Part shown: in pieces, positions 42,414 through 51,241 of the stretch | How positions within the stretch are numbered: the first letter of the stretch is position 1 | Layout of the letters: each line of letters opens with the position of its first letter | Source of the DNA: Hyphomicrobiales bacterium | GTDB taxonomy: Bacteria; Pseudomonadota; Alphaproteobacteria; Rhizobiales; Rhizobiaceae | Direction of reading: 5' to 3' | Length of the DNA: 64,000 nucleotides | Assembly (NCBI GenBank): GCA_900473205.1 | Contig: UCLB01000022.1 | Location: forward strand, 62,001 to 126,000 | The notes under the pieces: generated by a model | The model's input: the letters and a program-made list of their open reading frames with translations, nothing else | Databases searched by the model: none | What the model was told of the DNA's origin: nothing | Position numbers and translations under genes: made by a program

Positions 42414-42694
42414 TATGGACGCCAGAGGCGCTGCGTGCCGTTCAGCGCTGCTATCGTTTTCTTGCGCCCAAGAATCCGGATGCTGCATCCCGCGCCGTTA
42501 AAACCATCCGGGAGCAGACGCGGATTTTGGCGGCTCACCCCGCAATAGGTCGACCTGCCGATAAAATGTCACCGGAATTTCGGGAGTTACTGATCCCTTT
42601 CGGTGAGAGCGGCTATGTCGCTCTCTACCGTTTCGATGGGGATCTGGTCGTGGTTTTGACCGTGCGGCATCAGAGCGAGGCGGGCTACTCCTGA
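42401..42694 (+). CDS. RelE/ParE superfamily toxin
   Basis: A 97-residue protein of the RelE/ParE fold: IWTPEALRAVQRCYRFLAPKNPDAASRAVKTI, then PAIGRPADKMSPEFRELLIPFGESGYVALYRFDGDLVVVLTVRHQSEAGY. The sequence pattern (IGRP near the middle, VRHQ.EAGY at the end) favours the ParE/gyrase-targeting branch over RelE mRNA interferases, though this is not certain. It is translated from inside the antitoxin gene end. Confidence 0.9.
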   Translation: MPQLIWTPEALRAVQRCYRFLAPKNPDAASRAVKTIREQTRILAAHPAIGRPADKMSPEFRELLIPFGESGYVALYRFDGDLVVVLTVRHQSEAGYS

Positions 42695-42714
42695 ACAGAC
42701 GAGAGCCGAGCCGG

Positions 42715-44367
42715 TCAACTCCGTTTGTCCGCCGCGCGCAGGCGACTTTCGCCCAGCACGCCGCCCTGATCGAGAATGGGGTGGGCGACGGAGACGATGT
42801 GGGCGTTGATGCGCTTGAGGTCGCGCAACATATCCAGATGCAGGGAGCTGGTTTGCAGGCTCTGCATCAAACCGTCGCGCAGGCGTTCCAGATGGCGGCC
42901 TGAAGACTGTTTTTCGAGCCGTCTGATATCGATCTTGATTTCCATCAGGCGGCGGGCGAGGTCGAAATCGCCGGTGACGAATATGCTTTGAGCCGCACGC
43001 AGATTTTCGATGGTCATGTCGAACAGCGTCTTCAGCTCGTCATAGCCTTCATCGGAGAATTTGAAACCGTTGGAAATCTTCTTGCGGATTTGCTCGGCCA
43101 GACCTTTTTCAACGATATCGCCGATATGCTCGAGGTTGATGGCATAATCGATGATGGTGATGGACCGGCGAGCGTCATGCTCATCCAGTCCCTTGCGGCC
43201 CAGCTGGGAAAGGTAAATCTTCACATCCTGCTGGCGCGTATCTACCTTCTTTTCCAGTGCGATGATTTCGGCAAGCGGGGCGGGATCATTATGCTTGAAG
43301 GCGTTTTCGGCTCGGATCAGCATCCGCTCGATGGTATCGCCAACGACGAGAACTTCGCGGGTGGCATTGGCCAGCGCCACAACCGGTGTGTCGAGCGCAT
43401 CGGCATCGAGGAAATGCGGGCCTTCGTCGGGCTGAGGATCGTCAGGGACGATCTTTGCCATCATGTCAGAGATCAGACTGGAAAAGGGCCATGCGATGGT
43501 GGCGAGCACGAGATTGAAGATCAGATGTGCATCGACCGGCAGCATGGCCTGCGACAGCGGAAGCATCTGGAGCAACTCTGCGCCATAGCCGGCGAGCGGC
43601 AGGGCAATGGCGCAGCCCACCGTCCGGACCACGAGATTGCCGATGGTGATGCGGCGGGCCGATGCAGGTGCAGACAGCGTGGCAACGACCGGCGGGATCG
43701 CGCCGCCAAGATTGGCACCGAGAATAAGCACGATAATGAGGCCGGTGGAGAGAATGTCGGCTGATGCCAGCGACAGGATGAGAACCACGACAGCCAAGCT
43801 GGAGGATGAGATGAAGGCCAAGGCTGCCGAAAGAAGCAGGGCGACAGGCCACGCGTCGTCCAGCAAGCCGATGAATGCGCCAAGCGCAGGCGAATCGCGC
43901 ATTGGCTCCGTTGCCGCGCTCAGCAGATGCAGAGACAGGAGCATCAGGCCGACACCGACCAACGCCGTGCCGCCGCCCTGACGTGCGCTGGAAGTGCCTT
44001 TGCGCACGATCAGCCCGGTGAGGATGAGCAGGGGAGAAAGCCATGCGACACCGGTTGCGAAAATCCAGGCGGTGACGGCGGTGCCGATATTCGCGCCGAG
44101 CAGCACCACTTGCGCCATTCTAGGGCGGATAAGATCACGCTCCGCGAAGGAGGCGACTGTCAGTGCCGTGGCAGTGGAGCTTTGCAGGGCGATGGTGGCG
44201 AGAAAGCCTGATAGCAGCGAGCGCGGTCCGCTCTTGGTGCCGGTCGCCAGCACGGTTCTCAGCTTCACGCCGAAGGCGCGGGTCACGCCGTCCTTGACCT
44301 GTGCGAGGCCGAACAGCAGCAGAGCGACAGCGCCCAGCAGATTGACGATAATGATGGTGGATTGCAT
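42715..44367 (-). CDS. Na+/phosphate cotransporter family protein with PhoU-like tail
   Basis: A 550-residue inner-membrane transporter. The QSSTATALT motif near residue 62 and the second repeat (ISSSSLAVVVLILSLA) mark the NptA/YjbB family. The first 320 residues contain about 8-9 helices. The cytoplasmic C-terminus (about 335-540) is PhoU-like, helical and charged (NLEHIGDIVEKGLAEQIRKKI). Sodium-coupled phosphate movement, perhaps export as for YjbB, is the family role. The start is ATG 44367. Confidence 0.88.
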   Translation of the reverse strand: MQSTIIIVNLLGAVALLLFGLAQVKDGVTRAFGVKLRTVLATGTKSGPRSLLSGFLATIALQSSTATALTVASFAERDLIRPRMAQVVLLGANIGTAVTAWIFATGVAWLSPLLILTGLIVRKGTSSARQGGGTALVGVGLMLLSLHLLSAATEPMRDSPALGAFIGLLDDAWPVALLLSAALAFISSSSLAVVVLILSLASADILSTGLIIVLILGANLGGAIPPVVATLSAPASARRITIGNLVVRTVGCAIALPLAGYGAELLQMLPLSQAMLPVDAHLIFNLVLATIAWPFSSLISDMMAKIVPDDPQPDEGPHFLDADALDTPVVALANATREVLVVGDTIERMLIRAENAFKHNDPAPLAEIIALEKKVDTRQQDVKIYLSQLGRKGLDEHDARRSITIIDYAINLEHIGDIVEKGLAEQIRKKISNGFKFSDEGYDELKTLFDMTIENLRAAQSIFVTGDFDLARRLMEIKIDIRRLEKQSSGRHLERLRDGLMQSLQTSSLHLDMLRDLKRINAHIVSVAHPILDQGGVLGESRLRAADKRS

Positions 44368-44565
44368 GCTCGGTCGCCCTCCTTCCGTCAGTATTCTTAT
44401 GGTGCACCCATTGCCTTGCCCGAAACCGTTTCGCTTTCGGACGACATGCTGCGCGGAAAGTTTTCGGGGGCGGGAATCTTTAGTTGGCTAATAAATATAG
44501 GCCTGAAATACCGTGTCGTACAGGGCTGATTACGACATTTTGAAGCGCAATGGCGATGGCCGGCT

Positions 44566-45027
44566 TTACGCCCACGTTGTCTGGCGCAAGGCCTCTCCGG
44601 CGACCATCGCCGCCGACATGGCGACATTGATGGAGCGCTGGCCTTCGACCATGGGAATGATCAGCCGCTCATCGGCCTTGTCATGCACATGATCAGGCAC
44701 GCCAGCGCTTTCGCGCCCGAAAAGCAGAATGTCATCGGCACGATAGGCGACATCAACATAGGGCAGGGCTGCCTTGGTGGAGGCGAGAAGCAGCCTGCGT
44801 CCGGTGGAGGCGCGCCATTCCTCGAACCGCTCCCAATTGACGTGTCGGGTGAGCGAGGCTGTGGTGAGATAATCCATTCCGGCCCGCTTCAGGTTGCGGT
44901 CGGAAATATCGAAGCCCGCCGGTTCGATGATATCGACGCCGATGCCGAGGCAGGCGGCGAGGCGCAGAATGGTGCCGGTATTGCCGGGAATATCCGGTTG
45001 GTAGAGAGCGATCCTGATATCGGGCAT
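44566..45027 (-). CDS. trmL: tRNA (cytidine/uridine-2'-O)-methyltransferase TrmL
   Basis: SPOUT-class enzyme that methylates the ribose at position 34 of certain tRNA-Leu. It has 153 residues. The three SPOUT motifs are visible: LYQPDIPGNTGTILRLAACLG, LLFGRESAGVPDHVHDKAD and IPMVEGQRSINVAMSAAMVAGEAL, which build the knotted SAM site. No extra RNA-binding domain is present, as usual for TrmL. The 198 bases to the phosphate transporter (44368-44565) hold no recognisable feature. Confidence 0.93.
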   Translation of the reverse strand: MPDIRIALYQPDIPGNTGTILRLAACLGIGVDIIEPAGFDISDRNLKRAGMDYLTTASLTRHVNWERFEEWRASTGRRLLLASTKAALPYVDVAYRADDILLFGRESAGVPDHVHDKADERLIIPMVEGQRSINVAMSAAMVAGEALRQTTWA

Positions 45028-45437
45028 GGCATGGTCTTTCGCGTGGCAATGTGCCGGGACTTATCACGATGCAGAATGTGGAAACAAGCAAGCTGCACAA
45101 CCGGGGCTGTTGTCACGTAGACACACTCGCGTGTTACGGCCTGTTTTGCGAGGTTTGAGGCGGTTTGGTGCTGGTCAATGCATATTTTTTGAGCTACAAG
45201 GGCGCATCTTTCAACACCAGCCACGGAGGTTCAGATGAATAAGCTCGTTCTATATCGCCTCCCGGCCATTGTAATGCCTTTACAGGCCTAGGTGTTTCTA
45301 GCGGTTCGTCCGCAATTTCCTTGTTTTAGATTCGTCATGTGGCTGTTGCGGCCATATTCCATTTTCTTCCCGTGCTGGCTTTGGGAGCTTTTTTTGCCCC
45401 GCGCCGTTTTCGGGATATGTCTGTCCGGAGCTAGGCC
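45028..45437 (+). promoter_or_regulatory. Long leader region of the ABC exporter operon
   Basis: A 410-base gap before the first exporter gene. It contains an 18-codon ORF at 45235-45291, a GCGG/CCGC mini-hairpin at 45301-45313 and a T7 run at 45389-45395 preceded by a weak stem (about 45367-45387). GGCCTAG over the mini-ORF stop (45285-45291) is complementary to CTAGGCC (45431-45437), just before the exporter ATG. A translation-dependent control is possible. Confidence 0.4.
45235..45291 (+). CDS. Putative leader peptide upstream of ABC exporters
   Basis: An 18-residue ORF, MNKLVLYRLPAIVMPLQA, ending TAG. It has an excellent ribosome site (ACGGAGG at 45223-45229, five bases before ATG) in an otherwise gene-free 410-base region. 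It shows no family resemblance. Position and length suggest a regulatory leader peptide rather than a functional protein. Confidence 0.5.
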   Translation: MNKLVLYRLPAIVMPLQA

Positions 45438-47294
45438 ATGTTCGGCTGGTTTGAAAAACGTCTTGATCCATTTCCCGCATCCACGCCCGTCGTGCCACCA
45501 GCCAAGCTGCTGCCGTTCATGTGGCATTATATCCGGCCTGCGGCACCCTGGTTGCTGCTGCTGGGCCTAATGTCCATGGGCATCGCGGTTGCCGAAGTGA
45601 TGCTCTATCAGTTCCTTGGCAACATCGTGGACTGGCTGTCGTCTGCCAACCGGGAAACCTTCCTGCAGGACGAGGGCTGGCGTCTTGTCGTCATGGCTTC
45701 CATCGTGCTGGTTGCCCTGCCGTTGATGGGCTCCATCCACACCATGACCATGCACCAGACGCTGGCTGGAAACTTCGGCATGATTGCCCGCTGGCACATG
45801 CACCGGTTTCTGCTGCGCCATTCCATGACCTTTTTCGCCAACGAGTTCGCAGGCCGCGTTTCGACCAAGGTCATGCAGACGGCGCTGTCCATTCGCGAAG
45901 TGGCGTTGAAGGTCATCGACGTCTTCGTCTATGCCATCAGCTTCGTCGGCTCCATGCTGTTCATGGTGGCTGCGGCGGACTGGCGGCTGGCTTTGCCACT
46001 CGTTTTCTGGCTGGTGGTTTATATCGCGATCCTGACCTATTTCGTGCCAAAACTCGGTCGTCTGGCCAGTGAGCAGGCGGATGCGCGCTCGCTGATGACG
46101 GGCCGTATCGTTGATAGTTACACCAACATCGCCACCATCAAGCTGTTTTCCCATGCGGGCCGCGAAGAAGTCTATGCGCGTGAAGGCATGAATCTGTTTC
46201 TGAACACGGTTCACCGTCAGATGCGCCGCATCTCGGCCTTCAACATCGCCATCGATATCAACAATGCGCTGGTGATGTTCTCCACCACGTCGCTCGGCCT
46301 TTATTTCTGGATGATGGGCTCGGTCTCGGTCGGTTCCGTGGCGGTTGCCATTGGCCTGTCCATGCGCGTCAACGGCATGTCGCAGTGGATCATGTGGGAA
46401 GTCACATCGCTGTTTGAGAACATCGGTACGGTCTATGACGGTATGAACATGATGTCCAAACCGCACGACATCGTGGATGCCGCCAGCGCCCCCGCACTTT
46501 CCGCGCATAAGGGCGAAATCCGTTTCGACGACATTCGCTTCCACTATGGCAAGAACAAGGGCGTCATCGAAGGCCTGTCGCTGGATATCAAGCCCGGCGA
46601 AAAGGTCGGTCTGGTCGGTCGCTCGGGTGCTGGCAAGACGACGTTGATGAACCTGCTGCTGCGTTTCTACGATCTGGAATCCGGCAAGATTCTGATCGAC
46701 GGGCAGGATATTTCCAACGTGTCGCAGGATAGCCTGCGCTCGCTGATCGGCGTCGTTACGCAGGATACGTCGCTGCTGCACCGGACCATTCGCGAAAACA
46801 TCGCCTATGGCCATCCCGGCGCATCCGACGAGGAGATCATCGCGGCGGCAAAACGTGCCAATGCCTGGGATTTCATCGAAACACTTGTCGATATGCACGG
46901 CCGCCAGGGTCTGGATGCGCAGGTGGGCGAACGCGGTGTCAAACTCTCTGGTGGTCAGCGCCAGCGTATTGCGATTGCCCGCGTGTTCCTGAAGGACGCG
47001 CCGATCCTCATTCTCGATGAGGCAACGTCGGCGCTCGACTCCGAAGTCGAAGCGGCCATTCAGGAAAACCTGTTTGCGCTGATGGAGGGTAAAACCGTTA
47101 TCGCCATCGCCCACCGTCTCTCGACCCTTACGGAGATGGACCGCCTGATCATTCTCGATATGGGCAAGATCGTCGAGGCCGGCACGCATGCGGAACTGGT
47201 GGAGCAGGGCGGTATCTATGCCGATCTGTGGCTGCGCCAGTCCGGTGGGTTCATTGCGGATGAGGAGCAGGGTATGAAGGCGGCAGGGGAGTAG
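45438..47294 (+). CDS. ABC exporter (membrane and ATPase domains fused)
   Basis: A 618-residue half-transporter of the MsbA/multidrug type. Six helices lie in residues about 35-320. The ATPase domain follows with Walker A GRSGAGKTT near 393, signature LSGGQRQR and Walker B ILILDEATSALDSE, all intact. The substrate is unknown. GGAG seven bases before ATG 45438 supports the start. A second, similar exporter follows, separated by a palindromic repeat, so either two homodimers or one heterodimer is possible. Confidence 0.92.
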   Translation: MFGWFEKRLDPFPASTPVVPPAKLLPFMWHYIRPAAPWLLLLGLMSMGIAVAEVMLYQFLGNIVDWLSSANRETFLQDEGWRLVVMASIVLVALPLMGSIHTMTMHQTLAGNFGMIARWHMHRFLLRHSMTFFANEFAGRVSTKVMQTALSIREVALKVIDVFVYAISFVGSMLFMVAAADWRLALPLVFWLVVYIAILTYFVPKLGRLASEQADARSLMTGRIVDSYTNIATIKLFSHAGREEVYAREGMNLFLNTVHRQMRRISAFNIAIDINNALVMFSTTSLGLYFWMMGSVSVGSVAVAIGLSMRVNGMSQWIMWEVTSLFENIGTVYDGMNMMSKPHDIVDAASAPALSAHKGEIRFDDIRFHYGKNKGVIEGLSLDIKPGEKVGLVGRSGAGKTTLMNLLLRFYDLESGKILIDGQDISNVSQDSLRSLIGVVTQDTSLLHRTIRENIAYGHPGASDEEIIAAAKRANAWDFIETLVDMHGRQGLDAQVGERGVKLSGGQRQRIAIARVFLKDAPILILDEATSALDSEVEAAIQENLFALMEGKTVIAIAHRLSTLTEMDRLIILDMGKIVEAGTHAELVEQGGIYADLWLRQSGGFIADEEQGMKAAGE

Positions 47295-47321
47295 ACTTCG
47301 GCCTCTCGGGAGATGTTTTTT

Positions 47322-47407
47322 CGTCATGCTCGGGCTTGTCCCGAGCATCTGCTACGTCGCAATTTTGGATACGTGAGTGGATCCCCGGGACAAGCCCGAG
47401 GATGACG
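47322..47407. repeat. Rhizobial-type intergenic palindromic repeat
   Basis: Two 22-base arms, 47322-47343 and 47386-47407, are reverse complements with one mismatch and 42 bases between. Within each arm are shorter hairpins (CTCGGG.../CCCGAG). The sequence type (GTCATGCTCGGGCTTG...) is familiar as a mobile palindromic element scattered between genes in Rhizobiaceae. It sits between the two exporter genes. Confidence 0.8.
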
Positions 47408-47536
47408 AAAGAGTATGTCGCGGCGTCGGCGATCCATTGAGCGAGCGACGGTTTCAGGCGCTTTATCCCACCTCATTACCAAAATATAATCTCACCGCCG
47501 CTTTGCCCATCCCCCGATTCCGCCTATATCAAAAGC

Positions 47537-49411
47537 ATGGTCATCACCCGTATTTTTCGCTTTTTCGAGAACTGGATCAAGCCATTCGCCCGCAAGGACG
47601 ATTTGCGTCCGCCGGAAGATACGTTTGCTTTCATTTGGTTCTATCTTAGGCAGGCCAAGACGCCCTTTTTTGCCATGCTCATTCTGGGTGGCCTGACAGC
47701 GGCCATTGAGGCGGCGTTGTTCTGGTTCGTTGGGCGGCTGGTGGATATTCTATCCACGGTCAAACCGGGCGAGGGCTGGGCGGGGCTGATTGCCGGGCAC
47801 GGTTATGAGCTGATCGGCATGCTGTTCCTCATTGCCGTCGTTCGCTTCTTCGTGACCATGGTCACGGCGCTGGTCGATCAGCAGATCATAACGCCCGGCT
47901 TTTACAATCTCGTGCGCTGGCAATCCTATATGCATGTGGCGCGGCAATCGCTGACCTTTTTCCAGAACGATTTTTCCGGTCGCATCGTCACCAAGGTCTG
48001 GTCGGGCGGACAGGCGGCTGGCGATCTGGTGACGTCGCTGATGGAAAGCGTCTGGTTCGTCGGCATCTATTCGGTGTCGATGCTGCTTCTCATCGGTGGT
48101 CTGGACTGGCGTCTGGCCATGGTGGTGCTGGTCTGGGTCGGCATATTCTCCATGCTGGCGCGTTATTTCGTGCCACGCATCCGCAAGCATTCGCGTGAAA
48201 CGGCAGAGGCCGCCTCCATGTTGTCGGGCCGCATGGTGGATGCCTACAGCAACATTCAGACGCTGAGACTGTTTGGGCGTGACGACGCCAATGACCGTTA
48301 CATGCGCCAGGGCTTCGATATTTTCCAGAACACCACCATGATGTTCACGCGCTTCATTACCGGCGTGCGCGCGTCCATGGCGCTGCTGTCCGGTATCATG
48401 ATTACCTCAATGGCGGCGCTCTGCATCGATCTCTGGCTGGCTGGCAAGATCAGCTCCGGCGCGGTAGCCTTCACGCTGGCCTTGGTGCTGCGGCTGAATT
48501 TTCTGCTGGGCCGCCTGATGACGCAGTTCAACGGCATCATGCGCAATTTTGGCACGGTACAAAACGCAGCCGAGCTGATTTCGCAGCCCGTCGGTCTTGT
48601 CGATGTGCCTAATGCGCCGGATCTGGTCGTGGCCAAACCCAGCATTCGCTACGAGAATGTCAGCTTCCATTATGGGCGCAGCAAGGGTGTCATCGACAAT
48701 CTGAGCCTTGATATCGAGCCGGGCGAAAAGGTCGGTATCGTGGGCCGGTCGGGGGCGGGCAAGTCCACGCTCGTCAATCTGCTGCTGCGTTTCTACGATG
48801 TCGAGCAGGGCCGTATTCTGATCGATGGGCAGGATATCGCCAAGGTCAGTCAGGAAACATTGCGTGCCCATATCGGCATGGTGACGCAGGATACCTCGCT
48901 GTTGCACCGGTCCATTCGCGATAACATCATGTTCGGGCGCATGGATGCCAGCGAAGAGCAACTGCTCGCCGCCATACGCCGCGCCAAGGCTGATGATTTC
49001 ATCGAACGTCTTGAAGACCAGCGTGGGCGCAAAGGGCTGGAAGCCCATGTGGGCGAGCGCGGCGTGAAACTGTCCGGCGGCCAGCGCCAGCGCATCGCCA
49101 TTGCCCGTGTGATGCTGAAGGATGCGCCGATACTGGTGCTGGATGAGGCGACTTCCGCTCTCGATTCCGAGGTGGAGGCGGCCATCCAGAGCAATCTGGA
49201 TGAGTTGATGCACGGCAAGACGGTTCTGGCCATCGCGCATCGCCTGTCCACCATCGCCGCGCTGGACCGGCTTATCATCATGGATGCGGGGCGCATCGTG
49301 GAGCAGGGCACCCACACGCAGCTTGTGACTAGCGGCGGGCTTTATTCGGAGCTCTGGGCACGCCAATCGGGCGGTTTTCTCGATGCAGAAGAGACGGTGC
49401 CTACGGTTTAA
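47537..49411 (+). CDS. ABC exporter (second of a tandem pair)
   Basis: A 624-residue fused membrane/ATPase exporter, clearly a paralogue of the preceding gene. Helices occupy about 40-320; the ATPase has Walker A GRSGAGKST, signature LSGGQRQR and Walker B ILVLDEATSALDSE with the catalytic Glu intact. Both partners having complete ATP sites argues against a degenerate-site heterodimer, but does not exclude pairing. The substrate is unknown. Its 3' end overlaps the convergent nuclease-fold gene by four bases. Confidence 0.92.
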   Translation: MVITRIFRFFENWIKPFARKDDLRPPEDTFAFIWFYLRQAKTPFFAMLILGGLTAAIEAALFWFVGRLVDILSTVKPGEGWAGLIAGHGYELIGMLFLIAVVRFFVTMVTALVDQQIITPGFYNLVRWQSYMHVARQSLTFFQNDFSGRIVTKVWSGGQAAGDLVTSLMESVWFVGIYSVSMLLLIGGLDWRLAMVVLVWVGIFSMLARYFVPRIRKHSRETAEAASMLSGRMVDAYSNIQTLRLFGRDDANDRYMRQGFDIFQNTTMMFTRFITGVRASMALLSGIMITSMAALCIDLWLAGKISSGAVAFTLALVLRLNFLLGRLMTQFNGIMRNFGTVQNAAELISQPVGLVDVPNAPDLVVAKPSIRYENVSFHYGRSKGVIDNLSLDIEPGEKVGIVGRSGAGKSTLVNLLLRFYDVEQGRILIDGQDIAKVSQETLRAHIGMVTQDTSLLHRSIRDNIMFGRMDASEEQLLAAIRRAKADDFIERLEDQRGRKGLEAHVGERGVKLSGGQRQRIAIARVMLKDAPILVLDEATSALDSEVEAAIQSNLDELMHGKTVLAIAHRLSTIAALDRLIIMDAGRIVEQGTHTQLVTSGGLYSELWARQSGGFLDAEETVPTV

Positions 49412-50406
49412 GACCCAGCAATAGCGAAATCCGCCACCAATCCGTAATGGTTGGAGCCGTGATTGTCCGGCAGGCGCTCCAGTTTCATCAGGGTTGCCGG
49501 TTTGCGGGCGAAGATATGGTCGATGGCGATACCGAACGGCCCGGCGTCGATGGGCCATGTGGCCGGTTCCCACTGCGCCTTCTTCAGATCCGTCGCCAGC
49601 AGGAATTCCCTCATGTCAGGCGCGATGCTGGCGGAATTGAAATCACCACCGAGGATGAGCGGGCCCGTGACCGAGGAGATCGCGGCGCGGATGCGGCTCA
49701 GCTCGTTGCGGTGATAGTCATCGAAATAGGGTTTTGCCAGATGCGCTGCCGCCAGCGTGAGCTTGATGCCATCAATGTCGATCATCGCCATGGCGAAGCG
49801 CTCGCGGCTGACATAGCTCAAACTGCCGATACGGGCATTCTCCAGCGGGCGTTTGGACAGAATCAGCAGGTCGCAGTTTTGTGTGCCCACGCCGCAGCCG
49901 ATGCGGTAGGGGTAGGTCTGGCTTAAACGGGGCAGGGCGGTCGCGACTGCGTCGGCCTCCATCACATAGGCCACGTCGGCATTGGATGCCAAAATCGTAT
50001 CGGCAATTGATTCGGCATTGCCCGGGTTCTCCCTCAGCACGTTGAAGGACAAAAGCCGGAAGGATTTTGCGCTTGCGGGCGAATAGGCGTCCGTCACGAA
50101 CTCCTGATGCATGTAGAGGGCATGCGCACCCAGCATGAAAGCCCAGGCCAGAAGCACGATGAAGATGCGGGATCGAAGGACCAGAAGGCATAAAAGCGCG
50201 CCGAATGCGGCCATAACGGCAATATGCAGCTGAAAGCTGTTGACGAAGGCCAGCAGCCAGAAATCACCGACATATCGGATACTTATAAGAAGAAGCGCAA
50301 GTGCGAGCGCAAAGGACCCGACACAGGTGAGCCTAGCTTTCAAAATCAGAACCCCGCTTATCGGCTCTCCCTGATTCTGATTAGCATGCGCGATTTGGGT
50401 GCACAA
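49408..50406 (-). CDS. Endonuclease/exonuclease/phosphatase family membrane protein
   Basis: About 330 residues. The N-terminal third carries three hydrophobic helices (about 27-48, 57-75 and 80-100), and the rest is an endonuclease/exonuclease/phosphatase domain: SFNVLRENPGN, TLAAAHLAKPYF, LILGGDFNSAS and the terminal DNHGSNHYGLVADFAI contain the Asn, Asp and His residues of the metal site. It may cleave a phosphodiester or a lipid head group outside the membrane. The start is uncertain: only TTG-type codons (50406 or 50343) are available and no ATG is suitable. Confidence 0.82.
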   Translation of the reverse strand: MCTQIAHANQNQGEPISGVLILKARLTCVGSFALALALLLISIRYVGDFWLLAFVNSFQLHIAVMAAFGALLCLLVLRSRIFIVLLAWAFMLGAHALYMHQEFVTDAYSPASAKSFRLLSFNVLRENPGNAESIADTILASNADVAYVMEADAVATALPRLSQTYPYRIGCGVGTQNCDLLILSKRPLENARIGSLSYVSRERFAMAMIDIDGIKLTLAAAHLAKPYFDDYHRNELSRIRAAISSVTGPLILGGDFNSASIAPDMREFLLATDLKKAQWEPATWPIDAGPFGIAIDHIFARKPATLMKLERLPDNHGSNHYGLVADFAIAGS

Positions 50407-50608
50407 TGTTGCAGGATGGACAGCAGAGCCGGAAAAGGCGGAGAAAAATAGCCCGGCAAGGCAGAATTACGGCAGCTTTGTGTGCTTTCCTCTTGCCAAG
50501 GTCCGCCATATTTTGCGATCAAGCAGAATAGGCGCGATTTATCGTCGCGCACTGACCAGGGCAAGGGGGATCGAGTTTGTCCTGGATCAAAACATAGCTG
50601 GAGGACTC

Positions 50609-50647
50609 ATGCGACTTTCAACAAAATTAGCGCAGAGGATGGTGTAG
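50609..50647 (+). CDS. Putative 12-residue leader ORF of petABC
   Basis: [12 protein letters not shown], ending TAG two bases before the GTG start of petA. It has a strong GGAGG at 50600-50604, four bases before ATG, whereas petA has only a GAGG inside this ORF. Translational coupling of the bc1 operon to this mini-ORF is plausible. Confidence 0.5.
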   Translation: MRLSTKLAQRMV

Positions 50648-50649
50648 CG

Positions 50650-51228
50650 GTGAGCGAGCACGTAAATGACCATGACGCCTCGGGTGAACCGACCCGTCGC
50701 GATTTTCTTTATCTTGTGACTGGTATGGCGGGTGCTGTCGGCGCTGCTGCCGTGGCCTGGCCCTTCATCGACCAGATGCGTCCCGATGCGTCCACCCTGG
50801 CGCTTGCATCCATTGAAGTGAATGTCGCCAGTGTCGAGCCGGGCATGTCCCTGACTGTCAAATGGCGCGGCAAGCCGATCTTCATTCGTAACCGCACGCA
50901 AAAAGAGATCGACGAAGCCAACGCTGTTGCGCTGACAGATCTGAAAGATCCCGTCGCGCGCAACGCCAACCTCGATGCCGCCGCACAGGCGACCGATGTT
51001 GACCGTTCCGCAGGGCAGGGCAAGGAAAACTGGATCGTCATGATCGGTTCCTGCACGCATCTTGGTTGTGTTCCGCTGGGTCAAGCCGGCGATTTCGGCG
51101 GGTGGTTCTGTCCCTGCCATGGCTCGCACTACGATACGGCGGGCCGCATTCGCAAAGGTCCGGCGCCGGAAAACCTGCATATTCCGACCTTCGCATTCAC
51201 ATCCGATACCGTGATCAAAATCGGATAA
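50650..51228 (+). CDS. petA: Ubiquinol-cytochrome c reductase Rieske iron-sulfur subunit
   Basis: Carries electrons from ubiquinol to cytochrome c1 in complex III. The 192-residue protein has a twin-arginine signal/anchor ([26 protein letters not shown]) that is retained as the membrane helix. The 2Fe-2S ligands are in [11 protein letters not shown] and [11 protein letters not shown]. The start is GTG 50650, giving the standard rhizobial length; longer in-frame options upstream lack a Rieske-like N-terminus. It is the first gene of petABC, with 13 bases to petB. Confidence 0.95.
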   Translation: MSEHVNDHDASGEPTRRDFLYLVTGMAGAVGAAAVAWPFIDQMRPDASTLALASIEVNVASVEPGMSLTVKWRGKPIFIRNRTQKEIDEANAVALTDLKDPVARNANLDAAAQATDVDRSAGQGKENWIVMIGSCTHLGCVPLGQAGDFGGWFCPCHGSHYDTAGRIRKGPAPENLHIPTFAFTSDTVIKIG

Positions 51229-51241
51229 GGGGACATTTGAA

